Source: an uncultured Desulfuromonadales bacterium (GTDB lineage: Bacteria; Desulfobacterota; Desulfuromonadia; Desulfuromonadales; Geopsychrobacteraceae). Taken from it: a DNA stretch of 64,000 nucleotides. Positions 25,748 through 36,048 of this stretch are shown here, piece after piece. How positions within the stretch are numbered: the first letter of the stretch is position 1; the number at the start of each line of letters is the position of its first letter. The notes under the pieces were generated by a model that worked only from the letters and a program-made list of their open reading frames with translations, ran no database searches and was not told the origin of the DNA. The position numbers and the translations under genes were made by a program. Location of the stretch: assembly GCA_945787295.1 (NCBI GenBank), contig CALZHQ010000007.1, positions 1 through 64,000 of the forward strand, written 5' to 3'.

Positions 25748-27265
25748 ATGCCAAAACTTGATCGAACCCTGATAATTTCAGCCGCTTCCGGCTTACTGCT
25801 GGCTGCGGCTTTTCCACGCCCTGACCTGTACCTTTTCGCCTGGATCGGGCTGGTTCCATTGCTGCTGGTGATGCGGCAGCGACCCTTTGCCTCAGGGTTC
25901 GCCTGTGGTTGCACATTCTTCGGAGCGGTTCTTTATTGGCTGAATATTGTCATGACCACCTACGGTGGCCTGAACCTGTTCTTTTCGTTGCTCGCCTACC
26001 TGTTCCTGATTGTTTATCTTGCGCTCTATTTTGCTTTGGCCAGCTGGTTGACCTGCCGCTTGGAACAAGAGTTTAAAGTCCCTTGTCTGCTGACGTTGCC
26101 GATTCTCTGGGTGGCTTTGGAGTACCTTCGTGGCCTGTTGTTGACCGGTTTTCCCTGGGCACTACTCGGTTATTCGCAACAGAACTTCTCATTGGCCATT
26201 CAGAGCGCCGATGTGACCGGAGTCTATGGCGTCAGCCTGTTGCTGGTGGCGGTCAACTGTATGCTGGCCTGGATTATTCAACAGCCGCGCAGTCGCTGGG
26301 CCTGGGTGGGGGTGGCCGGAACGCTGCTGATATCGATCAGTCATTTCGGCTATGGCGCTTGGCGTGAGAGTCAGCCGCTGGATGTCCGCAAAGACCAACT
26401 GCAGGTCGCTTTAATACAAGGGAATATCGCGCAGGCGGTCAAATGGGACCCGCAATATCGGCAGGCGACGATCGACAAATATCTGCAGCTGTCTCATCAG
26501 GCCGCTGCCGCGAATCCCGAGCTGCTGATCTGGCCGGAAGCGGCGACCCCCTTTTACCTGCAGGACCAGTCGCCATTGACTGAGCAGGTCCGTCAGTTGC
26601 CGCGCCAGCAGGGCCGTTATTTACTGGCTGGCAGCCCGGCCTATCAGCAGGTGGCTGAAGGTCAGTACAGCTATTACAACAGCGCCTACCTGTTTTCACC
26701 CCAAGGGGAGCAACTCGGGCGTTCCGATAAAATCCATCTGGTTCCTTTTGGTGAATACGTGCCGCTTGGAAAGTTGCTCTCTTTCATCAATAAGCTGGTC
26801 GTCGGAGTCGGCGATTTTGCCCCCGGGGAAGTCAACCCGTTGCCATTGAATGGTCACAGTCTCGGTGTGCTGATCTGTTACGAGGTGATTTTTCCTGAGT
26901 TGGCGCGGAATTATGTCCGCCATGGCAGTAGTCTATTGGTGAACCTGACCAATGATGCCTGGTTCGGGCGTTCTTCGGCTCCTTTTCAGCACCTGGCGAT
27001 GGCGCGCTTTCGGGCGATTGAAAACCGTGTCTGGCTGGCCAGAGCGGCGAATACCGGGATCTCGGCCTTGGTTTCACCCTCCGGAGAGGTGACCGTCGCC
27101 AGCCCGTTGTTCGAAGAACTGCAGCTGACCGGGCGAGTCGGTCTTGGCAGTGAAGCGACCTTTTACACCCGCTTCGGTGATCTGATGGCACAGGCTTGTC
27201 TGCTGATAAGCTTATTTGGTGCAGCCCTTCTTTACTGGCGACAGCAGCACAAAACAGCTTCCTGA
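25748..27265 (+). CDS. lnt: Apolipoprotein N-acyltransferase Lnt
   Basis: Transfers an acyl chain from phospholipid to the N-terminal cysteine of lipoproteins at the inner membrane, the last step of lipoprotein maturation. The 505-residue protein has six N-terminal membrane helices and a periplasmic nitrilase domain with the complete triad: E264 (WPEAATPF), K328 (SDKIHLVPFGEYVP) and C377 (LICYEVIFPE). One more TM lies at the C-terminus. ATG 25748 is chosen; a TTG at 25739 overlapping the corC stop would add three residues. It is the last gene of the phoH operon. Confidence 0.95.
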   Translation: MPKLDRTLIISAASGLLLAAAFPRPDLYLFAWIGLVPLLLVMRQRPFASGFACGCTFFGAVLYWLNIVMTTYGGLNLFFSLLAYLFLIVYLALYFALASWLTCRLEQEFKVPCLLTLPILWVALEYLRGLLLTGFPWALLGYSQQNFSLAIQSADVTGVYGVSLLLVAVNCMLAWIIQQPRSRWAWVGVAGTLLISISHFGYGAWRESQPLDVRKDQLQVALIQGNIAQAVKWDPQYRQATIDKYLQLSHQAAAANPELLIWPEAATPFYLQDQSPLTEQVRQLPRQQGRYLLAGSPAYQQVAEGQYSYYNSAYLFSPQGEQLGRSDKIHLVPFGEYVPLGKLLSFINKLVVGVGDFAPGEVNPLPLNGHSLGVLICYEVIFPELARNYVRHGSSLLVNLTNDAWFGRSSAPFQHLAMARFRAIENRVWLARAANTGISALVSPSGEVTVASPLFEELQLTGRVGLGSEATFYTRFGDLMAQACLLISLFGAALLYWRQQHKTAS

Positions 27266-27308
27266 TTTATTCCAGTACTAATATTTCCCTTAATCTTATT
27301 GGTTTCCT

Positions 27309-27337
27309 TTAACGATCTGGTGCGGATCGGTTATACT
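27309..27337 (+). promoter_or_regulatory. Predicted sigma-70 promoter of the Na/Pi cotransporter gene
   Basis: TTAACG (27309-27314) and TATACT (27332-27337) are separated by exactly 17 nt, 33 nt before ATG 27370. The matches are 4 of 6 and 5 of 6. Confidence 0.5.
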
Positions 27338-27369
27338 GTCAGTCTGTACTGCATTCTGGAGCCAGTTTT

Positions 27370-29145
27370 ATGGGGACTATCGATAATCACAAACTCAAGC
27401 GAATTCTGCCCTTAAGCCTCTGCTTGTCCGTTGTTTTGCTGCTGCCATTGTTGGTTTGGGCGGCACAGGGGCAGGGTGCTGAAGTGGCATTGGGTGAAAT
27501 GACCATGGGCGTGTTTGGTGGTCTAGCCCTGTTTCTGCTCGGTATGGAGCAGATGACTGATGGGCTTAAAGCGGCTGCCGGTGCGCGGATGCAGCAGATT
27601 CTGGCCCGTCTGACCTGCAACCGATTCAGTGGCGCCATTGTCGGTGCCCTGGTGACCGCGGTCATCCAATCCTCATCGGTGACGACCGTGCTGGTTGTCG
27701 GCTTTGTCAGTGCCGGCCTGATGTCATTGAGCCAGTCGATCGGCGTTATCATGGGGGCCAATATCGGCACCACCATCACGGCACAGATTGTTGCTTTTAA
27801 AATCACCAAGCTGGCGCTGGCGTTTATTGCTGTCGGCTTCGCTATGTTGTTTCTCGGCCGGCAGGAGCGATTGAAACAGTACGGCACTGTTCTGCTCGGG
27901 GTCGGCCTGGTTTTTTTCGGTATGAATGTGATGAGTGATGCGATGCATCCCCTGCGCAGCTATCAGCCTTTTCTCGAGCTGATGGTGCGGATGGAGACGC
28001 CGCTGCTCGGCATTCTGATCGGTGCGCTGTTCACAGCACTGGTTCAGTCTTCCTCGGCAACCACAGGGATTGTGATAGTCATGGCCAGCCAGGGTTTTAT
28101 CACTTTGCCAGCAGGAATTGCGCTGGCCCTCGGGGCCAATATCGGGACCTGTGTGACGGCGTTTTTGGCTTCACTGGGGAAACCACGTCCGGCAGTCAGG
28201 GCAGCTGCCGTTCATGTTGTCTTTAACGTGTTGGGGGTCTTGCTCTGGATTGCGTTTACCGATCAGCTTGCCGAATGGTCACGAATGATCTCGCCGGTTA
28301 AGGCGCAGCTCTCAGGTGTCGCCAAGTTGGCCGCCGAGACCCCGCGACAGATTGCCAATGCCAATACCTTATTCAACGTCGCCAATACCCTGCTATTTAT
28401 CGGTTTTACACCTTTGCTGGCAAAGTTTGTAACCAGAGTTTTGCCTGATAAGGAACCACTCGACCAGCGGTCGATTGTCGAGCCGAAATTTCTCGACGAG
28501 GAATTGCTCGATACCCCATCGATGGCGCTGAATGTGGTCCGCATGGAAATCGGTCACCTGGGCAGTCATATTCAATTGATGTTGGCGCAGGCCAGAATGG
28601 CGCTGGAGAATCGGGATGAACAACTGTTTAAAGAGGTCGAAAAGGCCGACGATGCCGCTGATATCCTGCATGCAGAGATTGTCACATTCTTGAGCCGGAT
28701 CGGTAAGCGTGAACTGACCAAGGGGCAAGCCGCGGAGTTTTTCCAGCTCAGCCAGGTGGCCGATAACCTGGAGGGGATCGGCGATGTGCTGGAAACCGAT
28801 CTGAGTGTGCTGGGTCGCAAGATGATAGAGCAGAACCTGCTGCCGAGTGAAACCATGCTGATGATTTTGACCACTCTTTACGAGTGGATCTATCGGGCTT
28901 TGGAAGCGGCGCTCAAGGCGGTTCAGGATAAGGATCAGTTGGCGGCGCAGGAAGTTATCACCATGCGGAGTGAAATCAACCAGCATGTTGACGCCGCTTT
29001 AAAACGTCAGGTCAGCAGTTTGGCGTTAAGTGGGCAGGAGAGATTGGAAACCCTGCAAATGGAATTTGAACTGATCGATAAATTGAAGCGGATCTATACT
29101 TTGACCAAGCGGATCTCCCGGTTAGTTCTGCCGAAAGAAGTTTGA
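27370..29145 (+). CDS. Na/Pi cotransporter family protein (NptA-like) with PhoU-like domain
   Basis: Inner-membrane transporter of 591 residues, predicted to take up phosphate with sodium. The duplicated QSSS signature occurs twice (VIQSSSVTT and LVQSSSATT), each followed by a GANIGT motif (MGANIGTTIT, LGANIGTCVT), with 8-10 hydrophobic segments up to about residue 360. The C-terminal 200 residues form a helical PhoU-like domain, probably for regulation. A hydrophobic stretch (about residues 15-32) precedes the transport domain. GGAG lies 10 nt before ATG 27370. It is not next to pho regulatory genes. Confidence 0.88.
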   Translation: MGTIDNHKLKRILPLSLCLSVVLLLPLLVWAAQGQGAEVALGEMTMGVFGGLALFLLGMEQMTDGLKAAAGARMQQILARLTCNRFSGAIVGALVTAVIQSSSVTTVLVVGFVSAGLMSLSQSIGVIMGANIGTTITAQIVAFKITKLALAFIAVGFAMLFLGRQERLKQYGTVLLGVGLVFFGMNVMSDAMHPLRSYQPFLELMVRMETPLLGILIGALFTALVQSSSATTGIVIVMASQGFITLPAGIALALGANIGTCVTAFLASLGKPRPAVRAAAVHVVFNVLGVLLWIAFTDQLAEWSRMISPVKAQLSGVAKLAAETPRQIANANTLFNVANTLLFIGFTPLLAKFVTRVLPDKEPLDQRSIVEPKFLDEELLDTPSMALNVVRMEIGHLGSHIQLMLAQARMALENRDEQLFKEVEKADDAADILHAEIVTFLSRIGKRELTKGQAAEFFQLSQVADNLEGIGDVLETDLSVLGRKMIEQNLLPSETMLMILTTLYEWIYRALEAALKAVQDKDQLAAQEVITMRSEINQHVDAALKRQVSSLALSGQERLETLQMEFELIDKLKRIYTLTKRISRLVLPKEV

Positions 29146-29241
29146 CCTCTCGCCAGCGGAAGCTATTGACAAGGTTTTTTTTTCACGCCAGTATCCACTG
29201 GTTTTAGTGCCTATATTAACAATGTGAAGGATTGAACAACG

Positions 29242-30015
29242 ATGAAACAGCCCCCAAAGGCAACAGCAATTATTCCAGCTCGTTATGCTTCAACCCGGTT
29301 TCCCGGGAAACCCTTAGCTTTGATCAAAGGGTTGCCGATGATCCAGCATGTCTGTCATCAGGTTGCCAAAGCAAAAACCGTTGAAAGAGTCATTGTCGCC
29401 ACCGACGATCAACGGATAGCCGATGCTGTTAATGGCTTCGGCGCCGAAGTGATGATGACCAGCACCGAGCATCCGACCGGGACCGACCGGTTGGCCGAAG
29501 TGACCGAGCGGATCGATGCCGAGCTGATTGTCAATGTGCAGGGGGATGAGCCGTTGATTAATCCGCGCATGATCGACCAGGCAGTGCAGCCGTTGCTGGA
29601 TAACCCGAAGTTACAAATGGGCACTCTGGCGAGCCGGATCGATGAGATCGATGATTTCTACAACCCGAATGTCGTCAAGGTGGTTAAGGGGAGTGACAGT
29701 CTGGCGCTCTATTTTTCCCGTGCCCCGATCCCCTGGCCGCGAGACCTGTCGCGTGAGCAACTGGCCGAATCGCTTGAACGGGTGGCACTTTTTCGCCATA
29801 TCGGATTGTATGTATATCGGCGCGAGCTGTTGTTGAGTTATCCGGGGATGGAGAAAACCCCCCTTGAAGGGTTGGAAAATCTTGAGCAGTTACGGGCTTT
29901 GGAGAGTGGTATCAAGCTTTATGTCGCCGAGACGGAGTTCGCCTGTCACGGCGTTGATACGCCGGAGGATCTGGAACGGGTTTCGCGTTTGATGTCGCAG
30001 GAAAACTATAATTAA
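29242..30015 (+). CDS. kdsB: CMP-Kdo synthetase KdsB
   Basis: 3-deoxy-manno-octulosonate cytidylyltransferase, which activates Kdo with CTP for lipid A-core assembly. The 257-residue protein has the nucleotidyltransferase start IIPARYASTRFPGKPL, the ATDD motif, NVQGDEPLI, and YFSRAPIPWPRD. It is the first gene of a Kdo-LPS export set. Its neighbour pyrG makes the CTP it consumes, which is functionally consistent. The ribosome-binding site GAAGGA lies about 10 nt upstream of the ATG. Confidence 0.95.
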   Translation: MKQPPKATAIIPARYASTRFPGKPLALIKGLPMIQHVCHQVAKAKTVERVIVATDDQRIADAVNGFGAEVMMTSTEHPTGTDRLAEVTERIDAELIVNVQGDEPLINPRMIDQAVQPLLDNPKLQMGTLASRIDEIDDFYNPNVVKVVKGSDSLALYFSRAPIPWPRDLSREQLAESLERVALFRHIGLYVYRRELLLSYPGMEKTPLEGLENLEQLRALESGIKLYVAETEFACHGVDTPEDLERVSRLMSQENYN

Positions 30016-30058
30016 ATCGATAGATTATTTGTCTTTTTTAAATCTGGAGAGTTTTTTG

Positions 30059-30149
30059 CAGGATCGGGGTTTCCTTCGATCCTGTTTCTGTGTAGAATCA
30101 GCCTTTCGACCTGAGGCGGGCGCGATTTATGACTGCCTTTTTTCAGGTC
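30059..30149 (+). promoter_or_regulatory. pyrG leader with two inverted repeats
   Basis: The kdsB-pyrG gap contains a perfect 8-bp stem (CAGGATCG 30059-30066 with CGATCCTG 30077-30084) followed by TTTCTG, and then GACCTGA (30108-30114) pairing with TCAGGTC (30143-30149) around a loop that contains a T6 run. The first could be a weak terminator of kdsB. Whether the leader regulates pyrG is unknown. Confidence 0.3.
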
Positions 30150-30166
30150 ATCACATATTATATTAA

Positions 30167-31783
<1,617 letters not shown>

Positions 31784-31787
31784 TTTG

Positions 31788-32630
31788 ATGAAACAGGTTA
31801 CGGTCGGTTCGACCACTTTCGGTGGCCAGCAGCCGCTGGTTTTGATTGCCGGACCATGCGCGATAGAAAATGAGGCGATGACGCTGCGGATAGCTGAGCG
31901 TCTCAAGGCGATTGCCGAAGAAGTCAATTGCCAGCTGATTTTCAAAGCCTCTTACGATAAAGCCAACCGGACATCAGTCTCCTCTTTTCGCGGTCCCGGA
32001 ATGGAAGAGGGTCTGCGGATCCTAGACCGGGTGAAAAAGGAATTCGCCCTGCCGGTCGTCTCTGATGTGCATGATGTCAGTCAGGTAGAGGCTGCCGCTG
32101 AGGTGCTTGACATCATTCAGATTCCGGCTTTTTTAAGTCGGCAGACCGATCTGCTGGTGGCGGTTGGCAAGACGGGAAAAGCGGTCAACCTGAAGAAGGG
32201 CCAATTCCTTGCGCCCTGGGATGTTGAACATGGCATCAACAAGATCTGTTCGACCGGCAATGAGCGGATTCTGCTCACCGAACGCGGTGCCTCGTTTGGT
32301 TACAATAATCTGGTGACAGATATGCGCTCGCTGGTAATTATGCGCGAAACTGGCTATCCGGTGATTTTCGATGCCACTCATTCGGTGCAGTTGCCGGGAG
32401 GTGCTGGAGGTGCTTCTTCCGGGCAACGGCAGTACGTCGGAGCTCTTTCGCGGGCCGCGGCGGCGACCGGAATCGATGGCCTTTTCTGGGAAGTCCATGA
32501 AAATCCCGATCAGGCCCTGTGTGATGGCCCCAATTCATTGCCGCTGGCGCAGGTCAAAGCAATGCTGCAGCAAGTCTTGGCCATCGACGCTATTTTCAAG
32601 CAGAACTGTTCAGGAGAAATGTCTTGCTGA
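31788..32630 (+). CDS. kdsA: Kdo-8-phosphate synthase KdsA
   Basis: Condenses arabinose 5-phosphate with phosphoenolpyruvate to Kdo 8-phosphate. The 280-residue protein shows LIAGPCAIE, FKASYDKANRTS, and DATHSVQLPGG. The segment GKAVNLKKGQFLAPWD carries asparagine at the position that is cysteine in metal-dependent forms; I therefore lean to the metal-independent class, without certainty. ATG 31788 has GGAG 7 nt upstream. The end overlaps the TTG start of the next gene by 7 nt. Confidence 0.95.
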   Translation: MKQVTVGSTTFGGQQPLVLIAGPCAIENEAMTLRIAERLKAIAEEVNCQLIFKASYDKANRTSVSSFRGPGMEEGLRILDRVKKEFALPVVSDVHDVSQVEAAAEVLDIIQIPAFLSRQTDLLVAVGKTGKAVNLKKGQFLAPWDVEHGINKICSTGNERILLTERGASFGYNNLVTDMRSLVIMRETGYPVIFDATHSVQLPGGAGGASSGQRQYVGALSRAAAATGIDGLFWEVHENPDQALCDGPNSLPLAQVKAMLQQVLAIDAIFKQNCSGEMSC

Positions 32631-33589
32631 TTGAAACGGCTAAACGGGTCCTGCAGATAGAAGCTGATGCCGTGCTGGCACTTCAGGCACGTCTGGACGG
32701 AGATTTTACCCAGGCTGTCGAAATGATCCTTGCCTGCAAAGGCAAAGTGGTGGTGACCGGAATGGGCAAGTCGGGCCTGATCTGCCAGAAAATTGCCGCG
32801 ACCATGGCCTCGACCGGCACCCCGACCTTTTTTCTCCATCCGGCCGAAGGGATTCATGGTGATCTCGGTATGCTCGCTAAGGGGGATGTCGTCATCGGTA
32901 TTTCCAACTCGGGAGAAACCGAAGAGGTCTGTCGCATTCTGCCGGTGATCAAGCGGATGGGCTTGCCCTTGATTTCGATGTCGGGCAATCCGAAAAGTAC
33001 CTTGGCGATTGCCGGCGATGTGCATCTCGATATCAGTGTCGCCGAAGAGGCCTGTCCGCTTGGACTGGCCCCCACGGCCAGTACCACGGCAACCTTGGCG
33101 ATGGGGGATGCTCTGGCGGTCGCGTTGCTGGAAGAGCGTGGTTTTAAGGCTGAGGATTTTGCCCTGTTTCACCCCGGCGGCGCTCTTGGTAAGCGGCTGC
33201 TGCTGCGGGTTGAGGATCTGATGAATACCGGCAAGGATGTCCCGTTGGTTCTGCCGGAGGTGCTGCTGCGCGATGCCCTGTTTGAAATTACCAGCAAAAA
33301 ATTGGGCATTACCGGAATCGTTGATGCCACTGGTCAGCTGCTCGGAGTTTTTACCGATGGTGATTTGCGCCGGATTATGGAAAAAGGGCTCGATAGCTTA
33401 CAGCAGCCGATTGCCGATGTGATGACCTGTTCGCCGAAACGGATTTTACGGCGTAACTTGGCGGCCAAAGCGCTGCAGATCATGGAGACCCATTCGATCA
33501 CGTCACTCTTTGTTTTTGACGATGAAGAGAGTCTGGTCCCGGTCGGAATTGTCCACCTGCATGATCTGCTCAAGGCGGGGGTGATCTGA
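32624..33589 (+). CDS. kdsD: Arabinose-5-phosphate isomerase KdsD (KpsF/GutQ family)
   Basis: Interconverts ribulose 5-phosphate and arabinose 5-phosphate, feeding KdsA. The 321-residue protein has an N-terminal SIS domain (VVTGMGKSGLICQKIAATMAST, GISNSGETEEV) and two CBS domains (about 205-320). The start is TTG 32624, with AGGAG 8 nt upstream inside the end of kdsA, giving coupled translation. The stop overlaps the kdsC start as TGATG. Confidence 0.94.
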   Translation: MLIETAKRVLQIEADAVLALQARLDGDFTQAVEMILACKGKVVVTGMGKSGLICQKIAATMASTGTPTFFLHPAEGIHGDLGMLAKGDVVIGISNSGETEEVCRILPVIKRMGLPLISMSGNPKSTLAIAGDVHLDISVAEEACPLGLAPTASTTATLAMGDALAVALLEERGFKAEDFALFHPGGALGKRLLLRVEDLMNTGKDVPLVLPEVLLRDALFEITSKKLGITGIVDATGQLLGVFTDGDLRRIMEKGLDSLQQPIADVMTCSPKRILRRNLAAKALQIMETHSITSLFVFDDEESLVPVGIVHLHDLLKAGVI

Positions 33590-34107
33590 TGCAGGAGAAG
33601 TTGGCCAAAATCAAGCTGTTGCTGCTCGATGTTGACGGCGTTCTGACCGATGGGCGGATTATTTACGATAACCAGGGCAATGAACTGAAAGCCTTCGATG
33701 TCAAAGATGGCCATGGGCTGAAAATGCTGCAGCGGGCAGGCATTAAAATCGGCATCATTACCGGTCGTCAGTCGGAGCTGGTTGCCAAAAGGGCTGCAGA
33801 GCTAGGGATCGATATTCTTTATCAAAAGGCCTTGAGCAAGCTTGGCCCTTATCTGGAAATTCTTGCTGAGCAGGGTTTGACTGATGAACAGGTCGCTTAC
33901 GTCGGTGATGATGTGGTCGATCTGCCGATTCTGCGGCGGGTCGGCTTCAGTGCTACGGTAGCTGATGCGGTCGCAGATGTATTGCCGCTGGTTGACTACG
34001 TCTCTGAGCGAGCCGGCGGCCGCGGGGCCGTTCGGGAAATATGCGATTTACTTTTAAAGGCCAGCGGTCAGTGGGAGCAGCTAACTGAGCGCTATTTTGA
34101 TGCCTAG
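33589..34107 (+). CDS. kdsC: Kdo-8-phosphate phosphatase KdsC
   Basis: HAD-family phosphatase (172 residues) that releases Kdo from Kdo 8-phosphate. The catalytic motif is LLLDVDGVLTDG (D14, D16), with GIITGRQS as motif II and YVGDDVVDLP as motif IV. It is capless and the length fits the tetrameric YrbI class. It overlaps kdsD by one base, completing the pathway kdsA-kdsD-kdsC in order. A 69-nt gap precedes lptC. Confidence 0.95.
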   Translation: MQEKLAKIKLLLLDVDGVLTDGRIIYDNQGNELKAFDVKDGHGLKMLQRAGIKIGIITGRQSELVAKRAAELGIDILYQKALSKLGPYLEILAEQGLTDEQVAYVGDDVVDLPILRRVGFSATVADAVADVLPLVDYVSERAGGRGAVREICDLLLKASGQWEQLTERYFDA

Positions 34108-34176
34108 GCTAATCATTATAAGGCGTTACAATTCATCCGGTCAGTGGTATAAAAACTGAGAAGTGGAAGGCCGTCG

Positions 34177-34740
34177 ATGTTTAACCTGCGCCGCTTGCTG
34201 GCGGTTCTGATTCTGGTTGTCATTCTGGTTTTGGCCATCGTTATCTGGCGTCATACACAACAACAAAGTCCCCTCGAGATCCTCGAGGCCTTGCCAGAAC
34301 AGGTCGATCTGTCGCTGGATAAATTGCACTACACGCAGAATGAAGACGGCAAGCGCAGTTGGACTCTCGATGCTGATAAGGCCGAGTACCAACGTGACAA
34401 AAGTCAGGCGCTGCTGGATGCGGTCCAGCTGACTCTTTATGAGGTTGGCCAATTCGGCGAAGTCAAGCTGTCCGCAGAGCATGGTCTGCTGGAACAGGAA
34501 CAGGGTCAAATCGAAGTCTGGGGGCAGGTTGTGGTGACGACGGCCACTGGTGAGCGGCTCTATACAGAGCGTTTGCAGTACGATGGTGAGCAACGTCGGT
34601 TAAAAACACGCGAGCCGGTTCGCATGGTATCACCGCAGATGGAGTTAAGAGGGACAGGGATGCAGGTCGATTTGAATCGAGGCAACCTGTTGTTGGAAAA
34701 AGATGTTTGGATGTTGCTGCTGCCCGAGGAAAGGAAATAG
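34177..34740 (+). CDS. lptC: LPS export protein LptC
   Basis: Inner-membrane-anchored periplasmic component of the Lpt bridge that takes LPS from LptB2FG and hands it to LptA. The 187-residue protein has one N-terminal TM (LLAVLILVVILVLAIVIW) and a beta-jellyroll domain (KAEYQRDKSQALLDAVQL, ARMEL-like VSPQMELRG, GNLLLEKDVW). LptF and LptG are not in this window. It is followed after 7 nt by lptA. Confidence 0.9.
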   Translation: MFNLRRLLAVLILVVILVLAIVIWRHTQQQSPLEILEALPEQVDLSLDKLHYTQNEDGKRSWTLDADKAEYQRDKSQALLDAVQLTLYEVGQFGEVKLSAEHGLLEQEQGQIEVWGQVVVTTATGERLYTERLQYDGEQRRLKTREPVRMVSPQMELRGTGMQVDLNRGNLLLEKDVWMLLLPEERK

Positions 34741-34747
34741 TAACGCG

Positions 34748-35245
34748 ATGAACAGAGCGATCATTTTCTTGCTGCTCGGGCTGCTGGTCACTGTCAGTGC
34801 AGCATTTGCCCAACAGGATCGGCTTCCGCAGCCCTCCTCTTTACCGATTGAAGTGACGGCACAGCAGCTGGAAGCTCACCAGGAGCAAAGACAGGCGATT
34901 TTTTCCGGTGACGTTGTTGCCAAGCAGGGCGATATCACCCTTTATAGTGACAAGTTGGTGGTTTACTCACTTGAAGAACAGAACCAGGTTGATCGACTAG
35001 AAGCTTCGGGCCATGTGCGGGTCATTCAACTCGATCGAACGGCCACCGCGGATCGGGCTATCTATCGGCAGCAGCAGGGGACCTTGGTCCTTTACGGGAA
35101 TGCCGAAGTGCATCAGGGACAGAATAAGGTCGCCGGTGACGAAATCACCGTTTACATTCGAGAAAACCGGAGTGTTGTCAAGAGTGGTGAGAGCGGCCGA
35201 GTCAAGGCTGTATTGTTTCCACAAAGTAAGCAGGGGCAAGAGTGA
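34748..35245 (+). CDS. lptA: LPS transport periplasmic protein LptA
   Basis: Periplasmic beta-jellyroll protein (165 residues) that polymerises into the LPS bridge. A cleavable signal peptide ([19 protein letters not shown]) precedes the OstA-like domain ([50 protein letters not shown]). ATG 34748 is chosen so that the signal sequence is N-terminal; the open frame back to 34703 lies inside lptC. Its stop overlaps the lptB GTG start by 4 nt. Confidence 0.93.
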   Translation: MNRAIIFLLLGLLVTVSAAFAQQDRLPQPSSLPIEVTAQQLEAHQEQRQAIFSGDVVAKQGDITLYSDKLVVYSLEEQNQVDRLEASGHVRVIQLDRTATADRAIYRQQQGTLVLYGNAEVHQGQNKVAGDEITVYIRENRSVVKSGESGRVKAVLFPQSKQGQE

Positions 35246-35967
35246 GCCGGACCTTGTATGCTAAAGGGCTCTGTAAGTCCTATGCTGGCCGGGACGTTGT
35301 CTTTGGTGTTGATCTACAGGTCAGTTCGGGCCAGGTGATTGGTCTGCTCGGCCCGAACGGTGCCGGGAAAACGACCAGCTTTTACATGGTTGTTGGTTTG
35401 GCGACCCCAGATCAGGGCGCGGTCTTTCTCGATGACCAGGATATTACCGGTTTGCCGATGTATCTGCGGGCGCGTTCCGGAATCTCCTACTTGCCCCAGG
35501 AAGCTTCGGTTTTTCGCAAGTTGACGGTGGCTGAGAACCTGATGGCGATCCTTGAAACCCTCGACCTGTCGAGAGCTCAACAGGAAGAGCGACTGGAAGA
35601 ACTGCTGGACGATCTGAATATCGGTCATATTCGTGATTCCAAGGGGTATGCATTGTCCGGCGGCGAACGACGGCGGGTCGAAATAGCCCGTTCTTTGGTT
35701 CTGGAACCGGCCTTTTTGTTGCTCGATGAGCCCTTTGCCGGGATCGATCCGATTGCCGTGATTGATATCCAGAGTATCGTTTCAGAGCTTAAAGAGCGGG
35801 GGATCGGTATTCTGATTTCAGATCACAATGTCCGTGAGACCCTTGGTGTCTGTGATCAGGCTTATATCCTCAACCAGGGGGAGGTGCTTGAATATGGGAC
35901 GCCGGAACAGATCGCCGCAAGCAGTACTGCCCGGGAGATATACCTGGGCGATAAATTTAAACTCTGA
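35242..35967 (+). CDS. lptB: LPS export ABC ATPase LptB
   Basis: Cytoplasmic ATPase (241 residues) that drives LPS extraction by LptB2FG. Walker [11 protein letters not shown]-loop SYLPQEAS, signature LSGGERRR, Walker [14 protein letters not shown] and ISDHN switch are all present, and the DEPFAGIDP form is typical of LptB. The GTG start at 35242 overlaps lptA as GTGA. It is followed by rpoN after 81 nt, the order lptA-lptB-rpoN-hpf-ptsN conserved in many proteobacteria. Confidence 0.96.
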   Translation: MSRTLYAKGLCKSYAGRDVVFGVDLQVSSGQVIGLLGPNGAGKTTSFYMVVGLATPDQGAVFLDDQDITGLPMYLRARSGISYLPQEASVFRKLTVAENLMAILETLDLSRAQQEERLEELLDDLNIGHIRDSKGYALSGGERRRVEIARSLVLEPAFLLLDEPFAGIDPIAVIDIQSIVSELKERGIGILISDHNVRETLGVCDQAYILNQGEVLEYGTPEQIAASSTAREIYLGDKFKL

Positions 35968-36048
35968 TATCGGTAACAAAGAGAGACTTTTGATGATGAC
36001 AATGTTAGAGTTGAATAACATTGTTTAGCTGATTTAATAGAAGGATTT

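Noticed and set aside
29166..29217. Perfect TTGACA upstream of kdsB
   Set aside because: No acceptable -10 at 16-18 nt; the TATATT at 29212 is too far away to pair with it.
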